Of a stretch of 44,679 nt of DNA, positions 8,301-16,182 are shown in pieces. The stretch spans positions 1 through 44,679 of the forward strand of contig CANLTI010000043.1 of the NCBI GenBank assembly GCA_947494095.1, read 5' to 3'. A model generated the notes under the pieces. The model was not told the DNA's origin and did not search any database. It was given only the letters and a program-made list of their open reading frames with translations. The DNA is from an uncultured Pseudomonadales bacterium (GTDB lineage Bacteria; Pseudomonadota; Gammaproteobacteria; Pseudomonadales; Cellvibrionaceae). Both the position numbers and the translations under genes were made by a program. Position 1 is the first letter of the stretch; each line of letters begins with the position of its first letter.

Positions 8301-9547
8301 AAATGCGATTGTAAAAAAGACACTTCAGAGCGAGCTTGAGTACCACTGCCAAAGCGATCAGCCGAGCCACTATAAAGCTCCTGAGTACCAATGCGAATAT
8401 CGCCTTCAGCACTTAATGTAATGGCACCGTTTAATGCTGTGGCATCTGCGCCATTAAATTCAATGTTTTTGTGCGCTGTTAATATAAGGTTGCCACCATG
8501 CGAGGCAAGTTTGGCAATTTGGCCATAGTGCGAGCCTTGCTCGTGCTCTAGGTCATAACGATAAACAATGGTGTTGTTTTTAATATTTTTTGCACCGATC
8601 GTCAGGTCGCAACCGCCTACGCCTAATCCAAGCTGGCGGCCTTGGGGGTCGGTACAGTTTGTTGAGATAATCGATGAGGCATTATCAAAATCACCCTCAG
8701 CCACAATTTCGAGGTTACCCGTACCACTAATAGTGCTATTTCTGGCAAGAAGATCGGTCACCCTTAATAGGGTATCTCGAGCAAATCGAATATCGGTATT
8801 GACAACGTTAAGCTGGCCAATATTTGTGTTTTTGGCGAGTTGCTGTTCATTGTTAATGACGCGGCGGTGACTAATTGTGTCATGGGTTAAATACACCACC
8901 GGCACAATCACACTTTTGCCATTAACCACTCTTAGCTCGGGCCAGATCATATCTTGGCTTAAGCCGCTTGCTTCTTGATCTAACTTTAAATTGTCGCCAT
9001 AACGGTAATCCGTATTTTTGGCATAAGTAATTGCCTGATCAAAAAGCGTATCAAGTTGCTTGGCTTCTGTTGCGTAGCGACTATCATCACCATCAATCAG
9101 GTTGCGCCCAAGCAGCGCCATAATTTGCGTACGCACATAACGCGCTTGCACCGGTGGAGTACCTATGTATTGATACTTGGGGTAAACAGGAATAAAAGTT
9201 GTAATATCCCCAACACCTATCGGTATAAACTTAGCGTCACCAATTGTTGTGCTGTCTTCGGTGAGTAGTTGATCGTACATAGAGGCTAGCGATTTAGAGC
9301 GGCTGGTAGGCCACTCAACAAAGGCAGGCGTTCTATACATATAATCGGAGGTGGGCTCGTTAATATACACCGGGTTTTTAGCTAAGCTGTGCTCTACCGA
9401 TTGACTCGTAAGAATATCGGCTATTGAGGGGGCGCTTGAGCCAAAGACTAATAAAAAGCTCAGGGCATAAGCCACACACTGCTTGATGAATGCGTTTAAT
9501 CTAAAGGGCTTCATTATTTTAGCTGGCCTTGCTGTTAAAAAAATCAT
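5384..9547 (-). CDS. exported polymorphic toxin with C-terminal barnase-like RNase
   Basis: This is a 1387-residue exoprotein. The N-terminus has a long export signal (MIFLTARPAKIMKPFRLNAF then a hydrophobic stretch to APSIADI). Residues of about 250-600 are beta-helix-like adhesin repeats. About 625-870 is a glycine/alanine-rich DUF637-like pretoxin region with AVGCVIG and later a second cysteine. The last 100 residues align with barnase: K1297 (barnase K27), E1342 (E73, in WYEADIG), R1353/R1360 (R83/R87) and H1375 (H102, in TPDHYDT) are present. The guanine-contact R59 is not obvious. The likely action is RNA cleavage in a rival cell. The ATG at 9547 overlaps the upstream stop as ATGA and has GGGGAG seven bases before it, so coupled translation is likely. 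An in-frame ATG at 9565 lacks a site. Confidence 0.88.
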   Translation of the reverse strand: MIFLTARPAKIMKPFRLNAFIKQCVAYALSFLLVFGSSAPSIADILTSQSVEHSLAKNPVYINEPTSDYMYRTPAFVEWPTSRSKSLASMYDQLLTEDSTTIGDAKFIPIGVGDITTFIPVYPKYQYIGTPPVQARYVRTQIMALLGRNLIDGDDSRYATEAKQLDTLFDQAITYAKNTDYRYGDNLKLDQEASGLSQDMIWPELRVVNGKSVIVPVVYLTHDTISHRRVINNEQQLAKNTNIGQLNVVNTDIRFARDTLLRVTDLLARNSTISGTGNLEIVAEGDFDNASSIISTNCTDPQGRQLGLGVGGCDLTIGAKNIKNNTIVYRYDLEHEQGSHYGQIAKLASHGGNLILTAHKNIEFNGADATALNGAITLSAEGDIRIGTQELYSGSADRFGSGTQARSEVSFLQSHLTAEDTIKLIAKGKIVLDAAELVSDKGHIQLLAGLGITVVDALGVKQSQASGKFGKKKVDESVYQTVAIRSLLDAGKGITLSTDFGDITLKAANITSGQGTSVNAKKGAVNLLMTTETDHYSYSSVKKGLFTTKTVSKGRNIETGVPNSIVGGFAVEALNGITVEYEGDPTLSTEQQLDKIAAMPGMEWIDDVRNSPDVDWNEILLAHEQWYDKTTSLSPAFAAVVAIAVAVATGGAGGAVAGAITSSGSVVASAVVTAGVNAFVSQAVMAGINGAVNGDIGGAMEDLASSDTLKSLAVAMVTAGAIAQVDATFFNVDSAGVAEASEAVESASTAAQAQTGVNSAINATKAAAGGMSLTAQVGEAVTHAVVKAGIQAAVYDDVKFDDAFRQSLMQSATDAVGQYAAGKIGSAFDTEDAAGIETALKYISHAAVGCVIGVASASVSSGGDAKSNCYAQGGGAVIGELIASTYRDNDKLAGAQEDLEEYLESKTGRVDALIAEGHSEQKIQEILKAETGQLIRDVRVLAERGVDLAKLGAAVGAFAAGADAAGVNAAAAGAENAARYNAMSLDFTLLKNAIEEVRALLANPFGPLELLTSKLADSVIAIGVDLENTDPAMLADALEGALKLTGIDVASLISSGIDVTNPSVSAGLIAAVIDTVGLAAILGDVTLRAQLSPFLGADLNEATIERAEQAVDGTVELVRNIDQVLPAMKTLMDEAIVNDDAYAKAQLARLIGGVTIGMAVGSFSVIAAPETLGASLVTLGAASALRLQKTLALLKTLSLEGKINLDKVLDKLPFDVKFRANESGDGFDVDIGARDVDLDNIDDVTTLLPIDSSAATPAHNAANYAKHIELLSVTELANPLVDSLRTTGKLPSNYIDKPTAVQQGWKPGKALGNSVPDGQLGGDIFENSTNVLPSAQGRVWYEADIGIKTAMSRPKQPGTRLLYSNDGLLYVTPDHYDTVHLIGRWKD

Positions 9548-12267
9548 TTTCCATCTCCCCACCATTTAAATTCGCTCACTATGGCCGATATTTTATTTTT
9601 TACGCGCTCGTAATAATCACTCAGCAAGTCTAATAATGAGAATTCTTTTTCGGCCTTAATGGTTTTACTCTCTTTAGTATTGTATTGGCTACCCGAAGTA
9701 CCTAGATAATTTGTAAATGTTGTTGCTGTTTTTTTTACATAATCATATTTTACTTTTACTTTACCACCTTGCTGATTAAGGTGTTCTAACTGAGCAAAAT
9801 CGATTGATACATTTTGTTGGGTGCTATAATTAATGGTGTCTACAAAACGTATAGTCTGCAGGTCAGAAGGGCCATCAGTACTAGTTCTCGGGTCATAACC
9901 TGGGGTACTAACTCTAACATTTCGTGAATCCCTAGGAATACCAAAATCACCTTCCATTAAAGCCGCTTGATTAACAAAATAACGAAACGGATTGACCGTT
10001 TCGTACCAAGCTCGCACTGGAATATTAAGGGTGCCTTTAACATAGAATAAAGAATCTAGCTCTACAGCTTCGAGCAGTTGATTAATTGTTCGGGCGCTAT
10101 GCCTTTCTTCAAGGACCTCTTCACCTGCATTTTTATCATAAACGCGTACTTTATACGTTGTTTCAAATCGACCACTCGCAAAGCCATGGCGCGCTAAACC
10201 CAGGTTTTTAAAGGTTGTGGTATCAATTCTGGCTTCGCCAAACACCTCGAGGTAACCAAAAGCATTTACAACAAAGTCATTAGGCTGGCTCATGGAGTCT
10301 CTATCGGTTTGGATGTTGAGGTTATGCATAGAGGCGATAAAACCCGGCGGCGAAAACACGGCCACGGCCGCATGGTAGACTGCATCATTTTTACCATTTG
10401 TCGTCTTCAGAGAGTGTACATTTTCGGAACCTTCAAGATAAGAGGGGCGCCTTTGCGTATCACTGAGCACATTGTTAGACCAGCCCCCTTTGTAAAAAAC
10501 TGTTTCGGTGCGGTAGCGGCCATTCACCACTTTTTGGGCGCGAATATCTAATGAGCCTTGTACATTATTCACAACACTCAGTGCCGAAGCATTAACAAAA
10601 TAATCGGCAAAGCGATAAGTCGTCGAGCTACCAACAGGTGGCCCTGAGATGGTTAATGTTTGCTCTGCAGAAATAGCCACATCACGAAGGCGCTCGTTCG
10701 ATTGGAACGTCTGATTCTCTAAATCGAGATGCTCATAATAGGGGTTGATATTTTCAATGCCGTTAGCTCTTAGTTGAATGTGCTGCCCTAAAATATGTGC
10801 TAGATGCGATTGAGGCATTTTTAAACTTGAGCGCTGCTGAGTAATAACGCCACCGGGCACCCAAAAAAAGGCGCCTTCTTGGGTGGTATCAACGGTTGAT
10901 GCATCAGCATCGGGCGAATTTGTCAGGTGTGTTAATAAAGGGGATTTGTTAAGTTGCAAAAAACTCCATCGCCCAGCACTATTATCAATATAAGGCGTAC
11001 GCGAACCATTTTTGATGACGCCTTTTGCGACAGTAATGCGTACATCTCCACCTTGTAATACTCCACCATACTGGTTAGACATGCCTTTTTCAGCAAAAAT
11101 ATCGACCGAATCATGAGAGTCAATGCGCTGCTGGTTAATCACTGTATCGCCAGCGATACCAATTAGGCTTTGCGTGGCTGGCTGACCCACACGAATAGCC
11201 TCAAGATGCCCATCATTGTAAACCTCCATGCCGGCCAATAACTTAATAGTGTTAGCTTTAACATGCGTAGTGCGGCCAATGGCTATGTTTTTTGCGGCTC
11301 TTATTTTAACGGCATTATCGGAGTAAACATCGCCTAAAATATTAACATTGGCGTTTTTGGCTAACGCTTGTACGGTGGCGCCTTCTTGGGGGATATGAAT
11401 TTCGCTTTGGTAGCTTACGGCGCTCAGTACGTTAACGCGGGTATCTATTTTACCTTGAAACCTCAAATCGCTTGCACTTGATAGGCTGACTCTGGGTGCT
11501 CTAAAGGTATGAGCGACATTACGCAACAAGCCACCAGAAAAGGCTTGATGTATTTTACGACCTTCGTAATTCCAAACCAGACTACCCAGTATCACATCAA
11601 TGCTGCCGGCTCCTATGGCGTAAGTACCATGAGGGGCAGCGGAATACCCACCAATAGCCGATGAATTTTTGATGGCCGCTTGGTTTATGTCAATTGTGCC
11701 ACTGCCCAGTAATTGACCCGATACAAGATCAAGACCGATAACACCCGGCGCATAGAGGGCATTAATGGTCATGCTTCCTTTGGGGCTTACCAAGCCCAAA
11801 GACGAGCTACTGGACTGTAAATCAGCCAGATCTCCTGTAATCAAAGACAACCTTAGAGCATTACTAAAGGAGCAACTTTGGCAAATAAGCGTCCCATCGT
11901 CATGTGCAGCAATAATCACAATATCTGTCGCCGGCCCCACAACATCGATAACAGAGCTTAACTTGATATTTGAAGCAATGATAACAACGGTCTTAGCTGA
12001 CGAAATAGATGCGCCAGTTACCTGATGCTGGCTAGGCGTATTCATTAATTTTAAGGGCGCATCAACATCAAACCGAGAAAATTTATTAACCGATATGCCC
12101 GCGCTATTAGGGGGGTTAATATTCAAGAAATCTTGCCCCGCCACATAATCAGCGTTAAAGCGCACTTGCTGACCGGCCTTTGGGGTAATGACTGTCGCGC
12201 TGGCTAAGTGGGTTATACCCAGCACACAAATAATACTAAGAAACTGAAGACAAGACTTCACTCTCAT
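9544..12267 (-). CDS. TPS-type filamentous hemagglutinin-like exoprotein, stand-alone N-terminal half
   Basis: This 907-residue protein has a signal peptide (cut near LASA, residue 24) and a TPS secretion domain. The hallmark NINPPNSAGISVNKFSRFDV is at residues 49-68. Long beta-helix-like repeats and a charged C-terminal region of about 60 residues follow. TPS domains are recognised by an outer-membrane TpsB pore. In classic CdiA/FhaB systems this domain is fused to the stalk and toxin; here it is a separate protein whose stop overlaps the start of the toxin protein by 4 bp. No TpsB gene lies in the window. The start is supported by GGAG seven bases upstream of ATG. It could secrete or scaffold the toxin protein, or be the product of an old gene split; either reading is inference. 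Confidence 0.85.
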   Translation of the reverse strand: MRVKSCLQFLSIICVLGITHLASATVITPKAGQQVRFNADYVAGQDFLNINPPNSAGISVNKFSRFDVDAPLKLMNTPSQHQVTGASISSAKTVVIIASNIKLSSVIDVVGPATDIVIIAAHDDGTLICQSCSFSNALRLSLITGDLADLQSSSSSLGLVSPKGSMTINALYAPGVIGLDLVSGQLLGSGTIDINQAAIKNSSAIGGYSAAPHGTYAIGAGSIDVILGSLVWNYEGRKIHQAFSGGLLRNVAHTFRAPRVSLSSASDLRFQGKIDTRVNVLSAVSYQSEIHIPQEGATVQALAKNANVNILGDVYSDNAVKIRAAKNIAIGRTTHVKANTIKLLAGMEVYNDGHLEAIRVGQPATQSLIGIAGDTVINQQRIDSHDSVDIFAEKGMSNQYGGVLQGGDVRITVAKGVIKNGSRTPYIDNSAGRWSFLQLNKSPLLTHLTNSPDADASTVDTTQEGAFFWVPGGVITQQRSSLKMPQSHLAHILGQHIQLRANGIENINPYYEHLDLENQTFQSNERLRDVAISAEQTLTISGPPVGSSTTYRFADYFVNASALSVVNNVQGSLDIRAQKVVNGRYRTETVFYKGGWSNNVLSDTQRRPSYLEGSENVHSLKTTNGKNDAVYHAAVAVFSPPGFIASMHNLNIQTDRDSMSQPNDFVVNAFGYLEVFGEARIDTTTFKNLGLARHGFASGRFETTYKVRVYDKNAGEEVLEERHSARTINQLLEAVELDSLFYVKGTLNIPVRAWYETVNPFRYFVNQAALMEGDFGIPRDSRNVRVSTPGYDPRTSTDGPSDLQTIRFVDTINYSTQQNVSIDFAQLEHLNQQGGKVKVKYDYVKKTATTFTNYLGTSGSQYNTKESKTIKAEKEFSLLDLLSDYYERVKNKISAIVSEFKWWGDGK

Positions 12268-12359
12268 TGAGTTACTCCATTAATGTGGTAAAAAACATAA
12301 AGCAGGCAGCGCGCCGTAAACATTCACTACGGCAAAGCAAAAAAGAGGATATATCCCTA

Positions 12360-12389
12360 TTAATACACGCATCCTTAATTAAAAATCAA
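12360..12389 (-). promoter_or_regulatory. possible promoter of the toxin operon
   Basis: On the minus strand TTGATT (12389-12384) and TATTAA (12365-12360) are separated by 18 bp, about 95 bp upstream of the TPS gene start. It lies immediately downstream of the large inverted repeat. The leader contains a small GCCGTA/TACGGC hairpin (12313-12333) and a GGATATATCC palindrome. The match is fair only. Confidence 0.35.
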
Positions 12390-12396
12390 AAAATAC

Positions 12397-12460
12397 GACC
12401 ATAATATATTAAATAGCAAAAAAATATAATAACTTTTTTGCTATTTAATATATTATGGTC
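12397..12460. promoter_or_regulatory. perfect 27-bp inverted repeat between divergent genes
   Basis: The left arm (12397-12423) starts GACCATAATATATTAAATAG and the right arm (12434-12460) is its exact complement, ending CTATTTAATATATTATGGTC. The loop is 10 nt. It lies between the divergent TPS gene (start 12267) and small gene H (start 12572). Poly-A/poly-T inner ends could make it an insulator, a double operator or a folded RNA element. It does not resemble the MITE-like repeat. Confidence 0.85.
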
Positions 12461-12571
12461 TATGTGCAGCTTTTACTCTAGCTGTACCCCACAATAATGG
12501 GCACTCAAATCAATAATCAACCGCTTTGAGTGAGCGGCAGAAGAAACCTTCATCATCGCGACAACACGGAC

Positions 12572-12895
12572 ATGGTAATGACAAGAATAATGCTTGGGGC
12601 TATTTTAAGCCTTTTAATCAGTAACTGCTGGTCAGCCGAAGGGCACCAAACAGGGAAAATCACCAACCTTACCGCAACAACCAATGGCATTCTCATCAAA
12701 CTTAACAAAGGACTACCAGACAACTGCGAGAGCACCCCTTTTGGCTGGATGCTAATAAAACAAGAGAATACCGCACTTATTTCTGTGGTATTAGCCACCT
12801 GGATATCCGGCCAAAGCACAGGTACCGTCTACACCTCTGGCACAGCAAATAGCACGGGCTACTGTATCGTTAATCAATTTGACCCTGATAACTAG
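12572..12895 (+). CDS. small secreted cysteine protein H (107 aa)
   Basis: This protein begins MVMTRIMLGAILSLLISNCW, a signal peptide cut near WSA. C52 and C98 match the paired cysteines of B, C, D and I. PFGWMLI after C52 resembles the GWFGW/GWFGF block of D and I. ALISVVLATWISGQSTGTVY (residues 68-87) is the helix-strand core. It is the only family member on the plus strand here and diverges from the toxin operon across the 27-bp inverted repeat. The start is chosen at the ATG that gives a normal signal peptide; the ribosome site is weak and an earlier in-frame start at 12530 is possible but would spoil the signal. Confidence 0.75.
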   Translation: MVMTRIMLGAILSLLISNCWSAEGHQTGKITNLTATTNGILIKLNKGLPDNCESTPFGWMLIKQENTALISVVLATWISGQSTGTVYTSGTANSTGYCIVNQFDPDN

Positions 12896-13040
12896 CCAAT
12901 CAAGCAATACCGAATACAGCATCATAAAGTATATGAGCGCCCTCAGTGTGAGCAGATGGATGACAATTATCCACGCAGTCAAAAGCCCAGCTAAAAGGGC
13001 ACCTTCAAAAACAACTAAAGCAACAATACCAAACCCCACA

Positions 13041-13085
13041 CAACCCAAAAGGGTGCTCGATTTTAAAGAGCACCCTTTTGGGTTG
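13041..13085. terminator. strong hairpin between convergent genes
   Basis: An 18-bp perfect stem (13041-13058 CAACCCAAAAGGGTGCTC with 13068-13085) encloses a 9-nt loop. It sits between the stop of gene H and the stop of the secreted hydrolase gene, which converge, so it is probably a shared terminator. It lacks a clear T-run on either side. Confidence 0.65.
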
Positions 13086-13139
13086 ATCACCACAACACTA
13101 GCCCAATACAGCGACTCACGTCGATATTATGCTTCAAGT

Positions 13140-14597
13140 TTAAAACCAACTCCTAATTTTTCTACTCACTTTCTTGAGACCCCTACCAACCTCCTTCACA
13201 ACACTTCCTGTCCCATCAAAGAAGCCCTCAATAAAACCGTTAGCATCCAATTTTATATTTTTCCCTAATATTTTAACATTCACAACAGACTCATGCGTTG
13301 AAAGCTCAAAATCGAATTTAAATGCACTAAATTCAGCAGCATTAACTCGAACCCCATCAACTCCCACTGTAGTAAATTCTGCACCACTGCCCAAAAAATT
13401 AACGCTAGCTGCAACACCATCCTCACCCACCGTTGCATAAGCACCGCCTATTGGCCCTGTATTTACAGAGGCATGCAGGTTACCGTCATCACCCTGTAAA
13501 CTTGCGGTATACATCACAGGGCCAACCTTTAACTCTGCATAAACACCATCGTCAATCACAAAATGCGGCAGGTAATCAGTTGATATATTTATTCTAACAA
13601 TATCTTCACTAGCATATGCGAGCTCATTAAAATTACCCGCTTTCTTATTATTAATTATGTCATTTAATAAGCCTCCCCAATGATCATCTATAAAATAAGA
13701 AGGAACATCCTCATGCGGGCCAGCAACAAGAATAGGCCTAGCGTAACCATCAATAGGCTTATCAGCAATTGTTGTTGCAGCATCATATTTATACCAAGGC
13801 AGGCTATCATAATATAAGTAATTTTCGCGCTTAGCGCCATTAGAGGCACTAGATGGATATCTATCGCCTATGGTTTTGGATGCTGTAGGATCGAGCAAAA
13901 TAGTATAAAGCTTATTAATTTTACTATTATGCTCTATATCATCACTTAACTCATGGGCAAACACACCACCTCGACTGAAGCCTACTACGACCACATCCCA
14001 ATTATACTTCTGCTCAGACAAAAAACCATTAACGCGCTCTCGCAGCTTTTTAACTTGACGAGTATTATTCAATAAAGAATCCCACTTTACTGTCCATACG
14101 GCATAGTTATGCTGCAAGCCTCTTTTCCGTATACTCGCTGCAATATCATTTTGATATTGATCTATGCCCGCTCCATCTTTAAACACATCCACAAGGCTTG
14201 CACCATGCAATGTTATAAACAACGTAGGCCTTTCTTTACGCACTACGGGTGCATATGTAATCGCCTTAACAAGGTTGTAAGATGATATTGCAATTGCTTC
14301 ATTATTTGCCACCTCCACTTCATATTTTTGTGATATGTTTTTATAGGCAACACTTTCATCTTCAATTTTAATAGGGGTTAATATACCGCCCACATTCACA
14401 AAAATGAATTTAGCCGGCGTTAATTCAGCCTGCCAGGTATCTACAGGGTTAAGTAGATTTTCAAGGTACTCCTTTACCTCAGGCTCTTGTCCAAATCTTT
14501 TATATGCCTCTTGATTAAATGTAAAAGCATGCAAATACTGACTAAAAAAAAATAGTGCACAAAAAAAATGTATTAACAACCAATGGTTTTTTTTCAT
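13140..14597 (-). CDS. secreted alpha/beta-hydrolase (lipase-like) with C-terminal beta repeats
   Basis: This is a 485-residue protein with a hydrophobic signal peptide ending near YLHA. TLFITLHG (125-132) looks like the oxyanion-hole strand, and VVVVGFSRGG contains the nucleophile elbow with S208. D236 in TILLDPTA is a candidate acid, and a histidine in GPHEDV or DDHWGG could complete the triad. This points to a secreted esterase or lipase. After about residue 355 come roughly 20-residue glycine-rich repeats (ATVGEDGVAASVN, TTVGVDGVRVNAA). It ends in a basic tail, VGRGLKKVSRKIRSWF. The ATG at 14597 has GGAA upstream and gives a normal signal. It lies in the same accessory segment as the toxin operon, and a role as an antibacterial effector is possible but unproven. 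Confidence 0.72.
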   Translation of the reverse strand: MKKNHWLLIHFFCALFFFSQYLHAFTFNQEAYKRFGQEPEVKEYLENLLNPVDTWQAELTPAKFIFVNVGGILTPIKIEDESVAYKNISQKYEVEVANNEAIAISSYNLVKAITYAPVVRKERPTLFITLHGASLVDVFKDGAGIDQYQNDIAASIRKRGLQHNYAVWTVKWDSLLNNTRQVKKLRERVNGFLSEQKYNWDVVVVGFSRGGVFAHELSDDIEHNSKINKLYTILLDPTASKTIGDRYPSSASNGAKRENYLYYDSLPWYKYDAATTIADKPIDGYARPILVAGPHEDVPSYFIDDHWGGLLNDIINNKKAGNFNELAYASEDIVRINISTDYLPHFVIDDGVYAELKVGPVMYTASLQGDDGNLHASVNTGPIGGAYATVGEDGVAASVNFLGSGAEFTTVGVDGVRVNAAEFSAFKFDFELSTHESVVNVKILGKNIKLDANGFIEGFFDGTGSVVKEVGRGLKKVSRKIRSWF

Positions 14598-15170
14598 TTT
14601 ATTTCCATAATAAAAAATCAATAAGTAAAAAATTTAAAAACTCAAAAAAATAGATTAGTTAAATAATGTTAATTTAACAGAAGGGATCAAAAAATCATTA
14701 AATTGATAAAGCGCGAACATACAGACTTAGTATTTGACACTCAGTCATTTACCGACATCTATTTCAGCAGTTCACGCTCCTCACCCTAAGAAACCGTAGA
14801 AATTGACAGGTAAAGATCACCCTTAATCAGAGCCCGCAATGCGCTTTACGAGCTCTGATTAAGGGGTTTTACGACCGCCACTACGAGCAAAATATTTGTA
14901 TAGCACGCATGACTAACCAGCACCTGTAGCTACTACAATAAATAAACTTCAGGACAGAATACTTCAACAAGATAACTCCCCTAGAGATCAGCCACCATCA
15001 AAGGCTTTTAGCTTCGATAAAACAGGTTTTTAGATGGTGAATTCATTGCATATAATTTACTAAAAATTAGCACTAACCCAAAAAAACCCACTGAAGAAAA
15101 TCACGCATATCTCTCGGAACATTTTCACATCAAATAATATTGATTGCGCTATAAAAAATTAAATTAATGC
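14598..15170. other. gene-free spacer with one strong hairpin
   Basis: This AT-rich, 573-bp spacer lies between gene I and the hydrolase gene. Its one notable structure is a 14-bp perfect stem at 14820-14833 / 14852-14865 (listed separately). No gene or tRNA was recognised. Confidence 0.5.
14820..14865. terminator. hairpin with 14-bp perfect stem
   Basis: CCCTTAATCAGAGC (14820-14833) pairs with GCTCTGATTAAGGG (14852-14865) across an 18-nt loop. On the plus strand it is followed by GTTTT. It is about 300 bp beyond the stop of gene I and 220 bp upstream of the hydrolase start, so it may separate these two transcription units. Confidence 0.5.
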
Positions 15171-15521
15171 TCAATTAGCATTAAGTACAATACCGTAACC
15201 TGTCTTTATTACATCACAAGACACTGTTCCATCAAAAACATTAATATTGGAAATTCTTACTGTTTGATTATTAGCCATAGCAGACAGTAATAAACCGTAG
15301 TAATAAGGAAAGTCTTTATCCGATTTTTCAATATAAAGATTAAAACCAAACCAACCGGCTTTACAATAATCATCTATCCCACTACTATCAATTTTAAAAT
15401 AAAGCCTTCCACCTTCATTAATTTTAACCCTCTGAACCTTGCCAGAAAAATCAATACCCGCCTGAGAAAAAAGACTAGTAAAAACCAGCACAGCACCCAC
15501 AAAAAAACGACTTAATTTCAT
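15171..15521 (-). CDS. small secreted cysteine protein I (116 aa)
   Basis: The signal peptide is cut near FSQAG. C53 and C102 are the two cysteines; AGWFGFNLYI after C53 closely resembles DGWFGWATSN in protein D. YYYGLLLSAMANNQTVRIS (residues 73-91) is the best match outside B and E to the family core. The mature N-terminus DFSGKVQRVKI matches the 'G.I..I' start of A, C and H. AAGGC lies before the ATG. It is the rightmost member of the family in this window. The function is unknown. Confidence 0.78.
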   Translation of the reverse strand: MKLSRFFVGAVLVFTSLFSQAGIDFSGKVQRVKINEGGRLYFKIDSSGIDDYCKAGWFGFNLYIEKSDKDFPYYYGLLLSAMANNQTVRISNINVFDGTVSCDVIKTGYGIVLNAN

Positions 15522-15961
15522 GCTATTAAATGCCTTACATAAAAAATTTTAAAAAATATTAACCGTAGGCATTTTAATAAATAGCTATAAAATGCTCTAC
15601 AGAAAAAGAGTTGGGACCAAAAAAAGTATTAATAGCGAAAAAAGAGATAGGTATCACTAAAAATCCTTATCAATGATTAAAAACGAACAATACACGGAAT
15701 TAATGCTAATTAAAACAAATAGATTATAATACTAAATCTTTAATTAAATGCTTAGTAAGAATCATACTAAAAACGGAAAAAATCATATAAGTCAACTAAA
15801 AAACACTTCCGAGTAAGTACATTAATTATATAACATCAATCAGATGCTATGCAATAGGGCTTGAATTCAACACTGAAGCGCACAAGCCTTAATAAGCAGG
15901 CCTTATCACATTTATATTAAAAATATCACCCAAAGATTAGAAGCTCAAAATCCTTATAGTC
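15522..15961. other. AT-rich gene-free stretch
   Basis: This stretch is strongly AT-rich. It probably contains the promoter of gene I, but no site stood out. No gene was seen. Confidence 0.4.
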
Positions 15962-16182
15962 CGCAACTATTCAGCCCAGCCGATAAATCTCATTTGATAG
16001 GATGCTGATGGATTATCTCCTGAGTATTTAAGCGCCGGGTCTTGCAGGGAGAGAAGGGTTAGGCAGCTCACCTGCATAAGGATATGCAGGATTAGACTTT
16101 GCAGGAGCATAAAGTCGCAGATCGCTGAGTGGCCCAACCCATGATTCATTAGAGCCCAATTTCGGCACCTCTGAAAGCTACT
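15962..16182 (-). repeat. MITE-like dispersed repeat, copy 3 (inverted)
   Basis: This element is about 220 bp. Its ends GCAACTATTCAGC (from 15963) and CTGAAAGCTAC (16171-16181) are decayed versions of the terminal inverted repeat. It carries one CACCTGCATAAGGATATG module where copy 2 has two. It shares TAATGAATCAT near one end. The open frame at 15967-16149 is part of the repeat. Confidence 0.72.

Noticed and set aside
12791..13093. Open frame of 100 codons opposite gene H
   Set aside because: It crosses the strong terminator hairpin and overlaps the better supported gene H on the other strand.
15967..16149. Open frame of 60 codons on the minus strand
   Set aside because: It is contained in MITE-like copy 3.
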